A DNA stretch of 64,000 bases from contig NZ_JACDTY010000004.1 of NCBI RefSeq assembly GCF_013520985.1, positions 186,001-250,000 of the forward strand, written 5' to 3'. Both the position numbers and the translations under genes were made by a program. Source of the DNA: Mesorhizobium neociceri. Lineage in GTDB: Bacteria > Pseudomonadota > Alphaproteobacteria > Rhizobiales > Rhizobiaceae. The stretch's first letter is position 1; the number at the start of each line of letters is the position of its first letter. The notes beneath the pieces were generated by a model. It did no database searches. It saw only the letters and a program-made list of their open reading frames with translations, and was not told the origin of the DNA. Below, piece after piece: positions 18,642 to 27,141 of this stretch.

Positions 18642-18750
18642 GGGGCTCGGATGCTGCGGTCAATGACGCCACAACCGCTCTATATGGGGGCCGGGCAGCG
18701 TGCAATCGAGGGAGCGGCGTCGCAAGGCGCAAAGACGGTGGCGCTTGCGA

Positions 18751-18778
18751 AAACAAAAGCGGCGCCCGAAGGCGCCGC
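18751..18778 (-). terminator. Rho-independent terminator of the helix-hairpin-helix protein gene
   Basis: GCGGCGCC/GGCGCCGC (18759-18778, loop CGAA) is followed on the minus strand by TTTTGTTT. It lies about 28 bp after the stop of the helix-hairpin-helix gene and upstream of pabB. Confidence 0.8.
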
Positions 18779-18806
18779 CTTGTCGGCCTTATTGCCGATG
18801 ATCAGA

Positions 18807-19541
18807 TCAGGTGTTGTTGGCGGTCCCGGCGGTCGGGAACTGGCGCGCGAATTCCTTCTCGTCGCCGGCGGCAAGCAGCTTGGCCTGCTCGATCCACTTT
18901 TCGCGCGCGATGCGGCCATCGAAATTCAGCGTGTCCTCGATGCGCTTGACGTCGGCAGCCGACCAGGCGGCGATCTGGGCGTAGGTCGTGACGCCAAGGC
19001 CCTTGAGCAGTTTGTCGTTGACCGGGCCGATGCCGATCAGGCGGCGCAGATTATCAGCCTTCCCATCTGCCGGTGCGGCCTTCTTCGGGGCTGCGGCGGG
19101 CTTTGAAGCCGCGACCTTGGGCGCGGCCTTGGCGGCGGCAGGTTTGCTGGCTGCTGGTTTTGCGGCCGCGGATTTGGTCGCAGCTGGCTTGGCGGCGGCA
19201 GGTTTGGCCGCGGCGGGTTTGGCGGGCGCGGCCGGCTTCGCGGCCGGGGCGGACTTGGCCGTTGCGGATGTCGACACGAGTGCGGCCGGCGCCGAGGTGG
19301 AAGGCTTGGCAGACGGAGTCGATGTTTCGCGCAACCGGCGTTCGAGATCGGCGCGAGTCTTGCCGCAGGCGTCGAGTTCGCCGGTCAGGCGATCGGCGTC
19401 GGCGCGCAGCCTGTCGCGCTCGCTGCGGGTGCGGTCGAGGTCGCCGCGCAGGCTGTCAAGCTCACCGCGCAGCCGGCCCCAGATAAACCAGCCAACCAAC
19501 ACACCTACAAGGAACGCCAGGACAATGTAGAAGAAGGTCAT
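18807..19541 (-). CDS. Membrane-anchored Ala/Lys-rich protein with C-terminal helix-hairpin-helix
   Basis: This 244-residue protein has one N-terminal transmembrane helix (FFYIVLAFLVGVLVGWFIWG). An Arg/Asp/Leu coiled-coil region follows to about residue 75. A Lys/Ala/Pro stretch with repeated AKPAAAKPAA units spans roughly residues 75-160. The final 70 residues (LRRLIGIGPVNDKLLKGLGV, then YAQIAAWSAADVKRIEDTL) form a helix-hairpin-helix domain of the kind found in rhizobial NADH-dehydrogenase-associated and L21-associated proteins. The basic linker and HHH could bind nucleic acid at the membrane. Function is unknown. Confidence 0.65.
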   Translation of the reverse strand: MTFFYIVLAFLVGVLVGWFIWGRLRGELDSLRGDLDRTRSERDRLRADADRLTGELDACGKTRADLERRLRETSTPSAKPSTSAPAALVSTSATAKSAPAAKPAAPAKPAAAKPAAAKPAATKSAAAKPAASKPAAAKAAPKVAASKPAAAPKKAAPADGKADNLRRLIGIGPVNDKLLKGLGVTTYAQIAAWSAADVKRIEDTLNFDGRIAREKWIEQAKLLAAGDEKEFARQFPTAGTANNT

Positions 19542-19956
19542 CGTCTCTCTCCAGTCGGACCCGTCCGCCGCCGCCTCAAGTCATGACCTTGGCAGATCGG
19601 ATCATCCAATGGTGGTTCGGCGGTTCACGGAACAGCCGGTCTGTCGTCGACTGCCGGCGCCCGGCTTTCCCGCCCATTGCCAACCGTCGCTGTCGCATTC
19701 GCCAGACCGCTGCCATGGCCGGAATGCTGTCCGGCCTGAGCCGCGCGCCCGGCTGAGCTTCAGTCGGAAAGGCTATCATACGGATTCTGGAAAGCTAACG
19801 GAAAATTTCGCCGGAGAGTTCTTCAAGAACAGATATTTAGAACAAGAACAGAGCTGCCGTCACATGCATTCCGGCTAAACTGTTCTGCGATTTCGTAAAG
19901 TCGAGGCCGCCGGTGAATCTATCGTTTTGCGCCGCCCTGCCACGGGGTGCGAGGCG
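19542..19956. other. 415-bp intergenic region without a supported gene
   Basis: Short open frames occur on both strands here but none has a ribosome site, family resemblance or rhizobial codon pattern. The right half (about 19790-19880) is AT-richer and carries repeated AGAACA words. It could hold the promoter of the helix-hairpin-helix gene or an unrecognised small RNA. Nothing definite was found. Confidence 0.5.
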
Positions 19957-21795
19957 TCAACTGTCGAGCGCTTCCAACTCGTCGATCAGGCCGCCGATCA
20001 CGCCAAGGCCGATCTGCCAGAAGGCGGGGTCGGTGGCGTCGAGGCCGAAGGGGGCGAGGAGCTCGGAGTGATGCTTGGTGCCGCCGGCCCGAAGCATCTC
20101 GAAATACTTGTCCTGGAAGCCGTGCTCGGCATTCTGGTAGACCGCGTAGAGCGAGTTCACCAGGCAGTCGCCGAAGGCGTAGGCATAGACGTAGAAGGGC
20201 GAGTGGATGAAGTGCGGGATGTAGGTCCAGAAGACCTCATAACCCTCACGCAGCTTGATCGCCGGCCCCAGGCTTTCGGCCTGCACCTCCAGCCAGAACT
20301 GGCCGAGCTTGTCGGAGGTCAGTTCGCCGTTCTTGCGCTCGGCATGCACCTTGCGCTCGAACTCATAGAAGGCGATCTGGCGCACGACCGTGTTGATCAT
20401 GTCCTCGACCTTCTGGGCGAGCATGGCCTTGCGCTCCCGCTTGTCGGTGGTCTGGTCGAGCAGCGAACGGAAGGTCAGCATCTCGCCGAACACCGATGCC
20501 GTCTCGGCCAAAGTCAGCGGCGTCGAGGCCATCAGCGCGCCCTGGCCGCCGGCCAGCACCTGGTGCACGCCATGGCCGAGCTCATGCGCCAGCGTCATCA
20601 CATCGCGCGGCTTGCCCATATAGTTGAGCAGCACGTAAGGGTGCGCCGAAGGTACGGTCGGATGCGCGAAGGCACCAGGCGATTTGCCGGGCCTGACCGG
20701 CGCGTCGATCCAGTTGCGATCGAAGAAGACACGAGCGATCTCCGCCATATCAGGGGAAAAGCGCTGATAGGCCGACAGCACCGTGTTCCTGGCGTCGTCC
20801 CAGCGGATCACCGCTTGCGGCGTTTCAGGCAAGGGTGCGTTGCGGTCCCAGTGGTTCATCACCTCCATGCCGAGCCAGCGCGCCTTCATCGCGTAGTAGC
20901 GATGCGACAGGCGCGGATAGGCCTCGCGCACGGCCGACGCCAGCGCATCGACCACGCTGCGCTCGACACGGTTGGCGAGATGGCGTGAATCGGCGATGTC
21001 CTCGAAGCCGCGCCAGCGGTCGGAAATCTCCTTGTCCTTGGCCAGCGTGTTGGTGATCAGCGTGAAGGTGCGCAGGCTCTTGCGGAAGGTTGCGGCGAGC
21101 GCCTCGGAGGCGCGGCGGCGGACCTCCCCGTCGGCGTCCTGCAGGCGGTTCAGCGCCGGCTCCAGCGTCAGCTCCTCGCCGTCTATGTCGAAGCGCAGAT
21201 CGGTCATCGTCTCGTCGAACAGGCGGTTCCAGGCGCCGCGCCCGGTGATCGACTTTTCATGGAAGAGCTGCTCGACCCGGTCCTCGAGCTGGTAGGGCTT
21301 GTCCATCCTGAGGTCGAGCACCCAGGGCCGGTAATGCGCAAAGCCGACGTCGGCGGCGAGGGCGGCTTCGAGCGCCTTGTCGTCGATCAGGTTCAGCTCC
21401 AGCGCGAAGAACAACAGATGCGCGCTGGCGTCGGTCATCTTCTCCTGGATGTCGCCATAGAGCTTGGCGCGCTGCGGATCGGCGGTGTTGCCGGCATAGA
21501 CGAGGCCGGCATAAGAGACGATGCGGCCGATCAATTCTTCCAGCGCCTCGTAGGCTGCCAGCGCCTCGCCGAGCTTGCCGGCGCTGCCGCGCTCGGCCTC
21601 CGCGGCCAGCGTGCCTTTCCAGCGGTTCTCGAAGGCGACGGCATCGGCGGCCGCCTTGGCGAGGTCGCGCTTCAGTTCGGGCGCCTCCATGCCGGAATAG
21701 AGGTCGGCGAGGTTCCATTCCGGCAGGTCGCCGAGCTCCGCCGCGCCCTGACCGGACGCTGCCGCTGCAAGCTGCCGACCGAGAATCCTGCGCAT
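19957..21795 (-). CDS. pepF: Oligoendopeptidase F (M3 family)
   Basis: This 612-residue zinc metallopeptidase degrades short peptides in the cytoplasm. The zinc motif is MTLAHELGHGVHQ with the two histidines and glutamate of HExxH. The third ligand is in the following helix near SVFGEMLTF. Family segments include LPEWNLADLYSG near the N-terminus and GAFAHPTVPSAHPYVLLNY before the active site. The ATG at 21795 follows AAGG with normal spacing; two TTG codons just upstream are less likely. It is divergent from the sigma-54 response regulator with about 145 bp between. Confidence 0.93.
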   Translation of the reverse strand: MRRILGRQLAAAASGQGAAELGDLPEWNLADLYSGMEAPELKRDLAKAAADAVAFENRWKGTLAAEAERGSAGKLGEALAAYEALEELIGRIVSYAGLVYAGNTADPQRAKLYGDIQEKMTDASAHLLFFALELNLIDDKALEAALAADVGFAHYRPWVLDLRMDKPYQLEDRVEQLFHEKSITGRGAWNRLFDETMTDLRFDIDGEELTLEPALNRLQDADGEVRRRASEALAATFRKSLRTFTLITNTLAKDKEISDRWRGFEDIADSRHLANRVERSVVDALASAVREAYPRLSHRYYAMKARWLGMEVMNHWDRNAPLPETPQAVIRWDDARNTVLSAYQRFSPDMAEIARVFFDRNWIDAPVRPGKSPGAFAHPTVPSAHPYVLLNYMGKPRDVMTLAHELGHGVHQVLAGGQGALMASTPLTLAETASVFGEMLTFRSLLDQTTDKRERKAMLAQKVEDMINTVVRQIAFYEFERKVHAERKNGELTSDKLGQFWLEVQAESLGPAIKLREGYEVFWTYIPHFIHSPFYVYAYAFGDCLVNSLYAVYQNAEHGFQDKYFEMLRAGGTKHHSELLAPFGLDATDPAFWQIGLGVIGGLIDELEALDS

Positions 21796-21940
21796 CAACA
21801 ATTACCTTCTGGAATCAACGGGAAAGGACAAGCCGGTCAAATCCTAAGGAATTCGTTCACCGGGTTTTTTGAAACCTTATTTAGAACCCTGTGCCAAGAT
21901 GATCCATGGGGATTTCCCAGGCGGGCAACTCAAATCAGTC

Positions 21941-23479
21941 ATGACAGGTTCCATTCTCATAGTCGATGACGATCCCGTGCAGCGCCGGCTGCTCGAGGCG
22001 GCGGTGACGAAATTCGGCCACAGCGCCATCGTTGCGGATGGCGGCGAGGCCGGCCTGGAGGCCCTCGACGGACCCAGCGCGCGCGATGTGTCGGCGGTTA
22101 TCCTCGACCTTGTCATGCCCGGCCTCGACGGCATCGGTGTGCTGAAGGCGATGCGCGAGCGCGGCATCACTGTTCCCGTCATCGTGCAGACTGCGCAGGG
22201 CGGCATCGAGACCGTGGTTTCGGCGATGCGCCACGGCGCTTTCGATTTCGTCGTCAAGCCGGCTTCTCCCGACCGGCTGCAGACCGCGATCGGCAACGCG
22301 CTCAAGGTCGAGGCGGTCGAGGACGAGGTCAAGCGCACGTCGCGGCGGCGCGGCGGCCACCTGACCTTCAAGGACATGATCACGCACAGCCCGGCGATGG
22401 ACCGGGTGATCCGCCTTGGCCAGAAGGCGGCTGCCTCCAACATTCCGATCCTGATCGAGGGCGAATCGGGTGTCGGCAAGGAACTGGTGGCGCGCGCCAT
22501 CCAGGGCACAGGGGATCGTCGTTCAAAACCCTTCGTCACCGTCAATTGCGGCGCCATCCCCGACAATCTGGTCGAATCGATCCTGTTCGGCCACGAGAAG
22601 GGCTCGTTCACCGGCGCCACCGACAAACACACCGGCAAGTTCGTCGAGGCGCATTCGGGCACGCTATTTCTCGACGAGATCGGCGATCTGCCACTCGATG
22701 TACAGGTCAAGCTTTTGCGTGCCGTACAGGACGGCGAGGTCGATCCCGTTGGCGGCCGTGCCACGGTGAGGGTCGATATCAGGCTGATCTCGGCCACGCA
22801 CCGCAACCTTCTGCAGCAGGTCAAGGATGGGAAGTTCCGCGAGGATTTGTTCTATCGGCTGAACGTTTATCCGATCTTCGTGCCGCCGCTGCGCGACCGG
22901 CGCGACGACATCCCCTATCTGGTCAAGCATTTCATGGACAAGGTGGCGCCGGCGGGCCATCGCCTGCACGGCATTTCGGAAGCCGCACTGGCCATGCTGC
23001 AGGCCTATGACTGGCCGGGAAACATCAGGCAGCTGGAAAACGCCGTGTTCAGAGCCTCGGTGCTTGCCGAAGGCGACGTGCTGACACCAGACGAATTCCC
23101 GCAGATCCGGGCGCAGGTCGATGGCACAATCAACCTCGACGCCGACGCGCCCCTGTCGGACTCCGGCATGGCCTGGAGTAGCGAATCGCAAGGCGATAGC
23201 GCGCAGACAGATGACGTCGGCACTGTCGCTGCCGAGCTAGATCCTCCGGCCAGGCTGCTTCAGCGTTTCGGCACGCTGAGGGCGCTGGACGAGCGCGGCA
23301 ATGTGCGTGCGCTGGCCGATGTCGAACTCGAAATGATCAAGCTCGCCATCGACCACTATAACGGCCAGATGAGCGAGGTAGCCCGGCGTCTCGGCATCGG
23401 CCGCTCGACGCTCTACCGCAAGCTCAAGGAATACGGCATCGACCCGGAAACCGGCCGCCTCGACCGCCTTGCCTCCTGA
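21941..23479 (+). CDS. Sigma-54-dependent response regulator, NtrC family
   Basis: This 512-residue regulator has a receiver domain (residues 1-120; SILIVDDDPVQRRLLEAAV, phosphorylation Asp in AVILDLVMPGLDG). The sigma-54 AAA+ domain spans about 150-380: Walker A GESGVGKE, loop ESILFGHEKGSFTGATD, then LFLDEIGDLP. A Fis-type HTH ends the protein (MSEVARRLGIGRSTLYRKLKEYG). The sigma-54 contact loop reads GSFTGA, a natural variant of GAFTGA. About 70 acidic, low-complexity residues separate the AAA+ and HTH domains. No histidine kinase gene is adjacent, so its signal is unknown. Start chosen because MTGSILIVDD is the family N-terminus. Confidence 0.9.
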   Translation: MTGSILIVDDDPVQRRLLEAAVTKFGHSAIVADGGEAGLEALDGPSARDVSAVILDLVMPGLDGIGVLKAMRERGITVPVIVQTAQGGIETVVSAMRHGAFDFVVKPASPDRLQTAIGNALKVEAVEDEVKRTSRRRGGHLTFKDMITHSPAMDRVIRLGQKAAASNIPILIEGESGVGKELVARAIQGTGDRRSKPFVTVNCGAIPDNLVESILFGHEKGSFTGATDKHTGKFVEAHSGTLFLDEIGDLPLDVQVKLLRAVQDGEVDPVGGRATVRVDIRLISATHRNLLQQVKDGKFREDLFYRLNVYPIFVPPLRDRRDDIPYLVKHFMDKVAPAGHRLHGISEAALAMLQAYDWPGNIRQLENAVFRASVLAEGDVLTPDEFPQIRAQVDGTINLDADAPLSDSGMAWSSESQGDSAQTDDVGTVAAELDPPARLLQRFGTLRALDERGNVRALADVELEMIKLAIDHYNGQMSEVARRLGIGRSTLYRKLKEYGIDPETGRLDRLAS

Positions 23480-23578
23480 AGCGCATCGCGTTTGAACGGA
23501 TTCAGGCGACGCGCTTCAGGTCTTTGCATTATGCATGTCGTTCTCTCAAAACCGGGACCACTTTTGAGCGACATGCAT
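23476..23578. repeat. Compound dispersed palindrome, copy 2
   Basis: The first dyad pairs CTGAAGCGC (23476) with GCGCTTCAG (23519) and overlaps the stop of the response-regulator gene. The second pairs ATGCATGTCG (23531) with CGACATGCAT (23578) around a CTCAAAA/CTTTTGAG stem. The second dyad shares the core of the copies at 9185 and 41195. The pair probably ends or stabilises the regulator transcript. Confidence 0.8.
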
Positions 23579-23886
23579 TGGAAAACCGAATTCCACAGCT
23601 TGCCAACGCAAGGTCGGGACCAGCTTGCCAGGCAATATTTCCGCACTGCATAAGGGGTTGCGGCGGGAATATGGCCGATGCGAACAGCCGTGTTCACGCA
23701 TTAAGGCTAACGGTAACAGATCGTGTTGCGGGAAAAGGCTGAATCTTGATCTAAACCAGCAGTTTACCAAGAAATCCTGTGTATTATTTTTGACGGGATA
23801 TCGCCACGGTGTTACCGCATTTCGGCTTCAATAAGCGATGATTAACCATTAGGATCGATATTCGGATGTGAGAACCACGCATCCGT
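23579..23886. other. Promoter-containing gap before the M15/DUF882 gene
   Basis: About 310 bp with no convincing gene. It is AT-rich towards its right end (about 23745-23875), where the promoter of the M15/DUF882 gene should lie. No perfect -35/-10 pair or operator could be fixed by eye. Confidence 0.4.
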
Positions 23887-25794
23887 TTGGGCAAATCCGG
23901 GGACAAACGGCAGCCTGCAAGGCCTTTTGATTTGAACAAAGTCGAACGACACAGAAACGGGCGGCACTATCACATTGGCGTCTGGCCGAGATGGCTGGCA
24001 GCGGTGATTGTTGCGTTCGGGTTCCTTGCCGCAACTGCTGTCGGCGGCGCCAGCGCTGAAACGCGCTCGCTCAAGCTCTATCACCTCCACACACATGAAA
24101 AGGCCGAGATCGTCTACAAGCGCAATGGCCGCTACGATCCGGAAGGCCTCAGGAAGATCAACATCATCCTGCGCGACTGGCGTCGCAACGAACCGACCAA
24201 GATGGACCCGCGCCTGCTCGACCTGGTGTGGGAAGCCTACCGGCAGGCGGGAGCTACCGATTATATCCAGGTCGTCTGCGGCTATCGCTCGCCGGCGACC
24301 AACTCGATGCTGCGCAGCCGCAGCCGGGGTGTCGCCAAGGAAAGCCAGCACATGCTGGGCAAGGCGATGGACTTCTACATTCCCGGCGTGCCGTTGAAGA
24401 AGCTGCGCAACATCGGTCTCAAGATGCAGGGCGGCGGCGTCGGCTATTATCCGTCGTCGGGTTCGCCCTTCGTCCATATGGACGTCGGCAATGTGCGCCA
24501 TTGGCCCGGCATCAGCCGCCAGGAACTGGTCAGCCTGTTCCCCAATGGCAAGACGCTGCATGTGCCGAGCGACGGCAAGCCGTTGCCGGGCTATGACCAG
24601 GCGCTCGCCTCGTACAAGGCGCGCAAGGGCGCCGGTTCTCCGGCCATCATGATGGCCAGCGCTGGGGGCAGCTCCAAGAAATCTGGTGGGTTCCTGTCCG
24701 CTTTCTTTGGCGGTGGCGGCGAAGACGAAGCCGACGACAGCGCCGATGTCGCGACCGCCGCGCCGTCGCCGAGAAGCGTGAAGCCGGTCCTGGCTGCCAA
24801 GAGCAACAACAACAGCGATCTGCCCGGCATCGCGATCGTGTCGCCGCAGAACGCCAAGCGCGCCAATATTCCGCAGCTTGCCGACGACAGCGCGGACGAT
24901 TCCGAGCCGCAGCAGGATACGCCGGAGACGATCATCGCCGCACTCCCAGCCAAGGAAGTGCCGCTGCCTGATTTCGCGCCGCGGCCGAAGGCCGATGTCG
25001 GTGCGCAGCAGCCTGAGACCGTGCCGTTCGGCGTGGCCGATGCCACCACCGAACAGACGGTGGCAACGGCGCAGGCGCCTGCTAATGTGCCGTTCGGCAT
25101 GGCCGATGCTGGCGCCACCGATCAAGCCGCCGCTCCGGCGCAGGTTGCCGTCAACGTCCCGTTGCCGACCTGGCGTCCCGACCGCTCTTCGCCGCCGGCT
25201 GAGCTTGCGCAGCAGGACAAGGGCGTGCTGCTGGCGCTGGCCGATACGGCCGCCCACCAGCAGACCGCAACGGACGCCTTCTCGGTGCTGCCGTCGCAGC
25301 GTCCGGATGAGGTCAAGGCCGTTCTCGAACAGGTCAGTGCCGCTGACACCGCCGGTGTTACCGATGACTATCAGGTCGCCTCGCTCGAGCCGCGCTCGGC
25401 GTTCAACGATCCGTCAGGCGTCGATGCCGCAACGCCGCGCGGCGCCATTGCCGCCCGTCCCGCCGGTACCGATCCGGCCTCAGTGATCGGCGCCGGCGTG
25501 AAGACGACGCGCAAGGAAGCCAGGGCCTCAGCCCGCGACCTGAAGCCAGGGCCGAAGGCCGTGGTCGTCGCGGCGGAACCGCAGGCGGCGCGCTGGGCAC
25601 TGAGCAGCGGCGAGAATATCGCCACCGTTTCCAGCCCGACGACAGCGCCGCGCTATGCCTACAACATCGTGCATACGCCGCCGAGTGAGGTCTACACCGC
25701 AGGCTTCCAGTCCGACAACCAGATGGCCGACGCCAACCGCTTCACCGGCAATGCCGTGAAATTCCTTTCAGTCGCCCGCTTCCAGACGAAGTAA
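23887..25794 (+). CDS. DUF882/M15-type peptidase with long disordered C-terminus
   Basis: This protein of about 635 residues has a transmembrane or signal segment at residues about 37-57 (WLAAVIVAFGFLAATAVGG). A YcbK-like M15 peptidase domain follows to about residue 220. Zinc ligands are visible as His155 and Asp162 (SQHMLGKAMDF) and His197 (FVHMDVG). The remaining 400 residues are Ala/Pro/Asp-rich and contain near-repeats such as VPFGVADA and VPFGMADA. The domain probably trims peptidoglycan peptides. The start is uncertain: TTG at 23887 lacks a clear ribosome site and another TTG lies about 40 bp downstream. Confidence 0.78.
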   Translation: MGKSGDKRQPARPFDLNKVERHRNGRHYHIGVWPRWLAAVIVAFGFLAATAVGGASAETRSLKLYHLHTHEKAEIVYKRNGRYDPEGLRKINIILRDWRRNEPTKMDPRLLDLVWEAYRQAGATDYIQVVCGYRSPATNSMLRSRSRGVAKESQHMLGKAMDFYIPGVPLKKLRNIGLKMQGGGVGYYPSSGSPFVHMDVGNVRHWPGISRQELVSLFPNGKTLHVPSDGKPLPGYDQALASYKARKGAGSPAIMMASAGGSSKKSGGFLSAFFGGGGEDEADDSADVATAAPSPRSVKPVLAAKSNNNSDLPGIAIVSPQNAKRANIPQLADDSADDSEPQQDTPETIIAALPAKEVPLPDFAPRPKADVGAQQPETVPFGVADATTEQTVATAQAPANVPFGMADAGATDQAAAPAQVAVNVPLPTWRPDRSSPPAELAQQDKGVLLALADTAAHQQTATDAFSVLPSQRPDEVKAVLEQVSAADTAGVTDDYQVASLEPRSAFNDPSGVDAATPRGAIAARPAGTDPASVIGAGVKTTRKEARASARDLKPGPKAVVVAAEPQAARWALSSGENIATVSSPTTAPRYAYNIVHTPPSEVYTAGFQSDNQMADANRFTGNAVKFLSVARFQTK

Positions 25795-25816
25795 CGGCTC
25801 GACACGGACAGGTATC

Positions 25817-25849
25817 AAAGCCGCGTTGGGAAAACCTGCGCGGCTTTTT
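25817..25849 (+). terminator. Rho-independent terminator of the M15/DUF882 gene
   Basis: AAAGCCGCG (25817-25825) pairs with CGCGGCTTT (25839-25847), followed by further T residues. It lies 22 bp after the stop. Confidence 0.88.
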
Positions 25850-25912
25850 GTCGTGTGGCAGAACGCGCAGGCTGGCTTCCAGCGCGCCAGAATGCTAACC
25901 ACCGGGCTGCAT

Positions 25913-25986
25913 TCCCGCTTCGTCTAATGGTAGGACAGCGCCCTTTGAAGGCGTGAATCGTGGTTCGAGCCCATGAGCGGGAACCA
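25913..25986 (+). tRNA. tRNA-Gln (anticodon UUG) with a tRNA-Glu-like body
   Basis: A full cloverleaf can be drawn. The acceptor TCCCGCT/AGCGGGA pairs at all seven positions. The D-stem is GTCT/GGAC. The anticodon stem GCGCC/GGCGT has loop CTTTGAA, giving anticodon TTG. The variable loop is only 4 nt (GAAT). The T-stem CGTGG/CCATG has loop TTCGAGC. Discriminator A and an encoded CCA end it. The D-arm, CGCCCTTT anticodon arm and 4-nt variable loop look like bacterial tRNA-Glu, while T1-A72 and TTG are glutamine features. It is probably functional, but a diverged second copy or pseudo-tRNA cannot be excluded. Confidence 0.82.
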
Positions 25987-26105
25987 ACTTTCGATCTGCG
26001 ATCGCAGACATTTGTGCCACGCCAGCCCGGGCGATCACGCGAGACTGAACTTCTCGTGAAGCCGGAACGACTCAGTCTGTTGCAGGTTAGGCGTCGGCCA
26101 TCGCA

Positions 26106-26267
26106 TTGGCAACGGTTTCGGCCGCAATCGCCCCGACACAGGCTGCGACCGTTGTCATCAAGACCAACAACCACATGCACATGCACAAGAAGCACTGCCG
26201 GACCAAGTGGGTCACGACCTGGCGGCATCACCAGAAGATCGTGAAGAAGATTACGGTCTGCGGCTGA
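26106..26267 (+). CDS. Small His-rich exported protein, 5' end unclear or frameshifted
   Basis: An open frame from 26091 encodes a signal-peptide-like stretch (ASAIALATVSAAIA, then PTQAA). A short mature part follows, rich in His, Lys and Trp with two cysteines (HMHMHKKHC, then KKITVCG at the end). Small rhizobial secreted proteins with this layout exist. A strong terminator stands 22 bp downstream, supporting a real gene. The usual Met-Lys N-region is missing: the frame is closed by TAG at 26088 and only a TTG at 26106 could start it. A +1 frame upstream begins GTGAAG, so a recent frameshift near 26085 is possible. Confidence 0.45.
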   Translation: MATVSAAIAPTQAATVVIKTNNHMHMHKKHCRTKWVTTWRHHQKIVKKITVCG

Positions 26268-26289
26268 CCGTATTTCTGGAAGCAGCAAC

Positions 26290-26317
26290 CCGGTCGGCGT
26301 AAGCCGGCCGGATTTTT
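26290..26317 (+). terminator. Rho-independent terminator of the small His-rich gene
   Basis: CCGGTCGGC pairs with GCCGGCCGG (one G-T pair, loop GTAA), followed by A and five T residues. It ends a plus-strand transcript, either the small His-rich gene or tRNA read-through. Confidence 0.85.
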
Positions 26318-26331
26318 CGTGCCTGCGGAGG

Positions 26332-26970
26332 CTACTTTCCGAGCTTGCTCGCGGCCCGTGCGAGCGTCTCGATCTCATCCCACTTGCCGGCCTTGACCAA
26401 CTCGTCCGGCGCCACCCACGAGCCGCCGACGCAGATGACGTTGGGAAGGCTGAGATAGTCGGCGGCGTTCTTGGCCGAGATGCCGCCGGTCGGGCAGAAT
26501 TTTACGTCGGCCAGCGGCGAGGCGAAGGCCTTCAGCGAGGCAATGCCGCCGGACTGTTCGGCCGGGAAGAATTTCAGGAAGCGCAAGCCAGCCTCGCGGG
26601 CGGCCATGATCTCGCCGGGCGTGATGGCGCCTGGCAGCAAGGGGACGTCACTGTCCTTGGCTGCTGCCAGCAGCTCACGCGTGATGCCGGGGCTGACGAT
26701 GAATTTCGAGCCGGCCGCCGCTGCCTCGTCGAACTGCTTGGCATCGAGAATGGTGCCGGAGCCGACAATGGCGCCCTCGACCTCGCCAGCGACGCGGCGG
26801 ATCGCTTCCAGCGCATCAGCGGTTCTCAGCGTGATCTCGATCGCCGGCAGGCCGCCGGCGGCGAGCGCCCGGGCTAGCGGTACGGCGTCCGCGACATTGG
26901 CGATCTTCAGCACCGGAATGACCGGCTGGCCGTTGAGCAGCGACAGGAGCTTTTCGGTCTTGCTGGGCAT
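26332..26970 (-). CDS. eda: 2-dehydro-3-deoxyphosphogluconate (KDPG) aldolase
   Basis: This 212-residue class I aldolase splits KDPG to pyruvate and glyceraldehyde-3-phosphate in the Entner-Doudoroff pathway and may also act on 4-hydroxy-2-oxoglutarate. Family blocks include [19 protein letters not shown], the catalytic glutamate segment [24 protein letters not shown], and the Schiff-base lysine in [29 protein letters not shown] binds phosphate. Length is standard. The other Entner-Doudoroff genes are not in the window. It is separated from the divergent trhO gene by about 170 bp. Confidence 0.93.
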   Translation of the reverse strand: MPSKTEKLLSLLNGQPVIPVLKIANVADAVPLARALAAGGLPAIEITLRTADALEAIRRVAGEVEGAIVGSGTILDAKQFDEAAAAGSKFIVSPGITRELLAAAKDSDVPLLPGAITPGEIMAAREAGLRFLKFFPAEQSGGIASLKAFASPLADVKFCPTGGISAKNAADYLSLPNVICVGGSWVAPDELVKAGKWDEIETLARAASKLGK

Positions 26971-27141
26971 TGGCTTGTCTCTCCGGCAACGATGATTTCA
27001 ACCGATTAGCAGAAGGCAGATTCCGAGTCCACGAAACCCGGCCTGCCGCGATGTCACATGTGTAGGCCGACGGCTGAAGGCGGGCCAAGCTTCTTTAGCT
27101 CTGCCTTGAATCCGCTTTGACCACGGTTTAGTGGCTTGGCG

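Noticed and set aside
19075..19260. Tandem GC-rich repeats suggesting a minisatellite
   Set aside because: They are the Lys/Ala/Pro codon repeats of the helix-hairpin-helix protein and stay in its reading frame.
19609..19878. Plus-strand frame of 89 codons in the gap before pepF
   Set aside because: No ribosome site or family resemblance; composition is that of chance GC-rich sequence.
25960..26244. Open frame of 94 codons over the tRNA 3' end
   Set aside because: It starts inside the tRNA, lacks a ribosome site, is Arg/Pro/Ser-rich, and overlaps the better-supported small exported protein in another frame.
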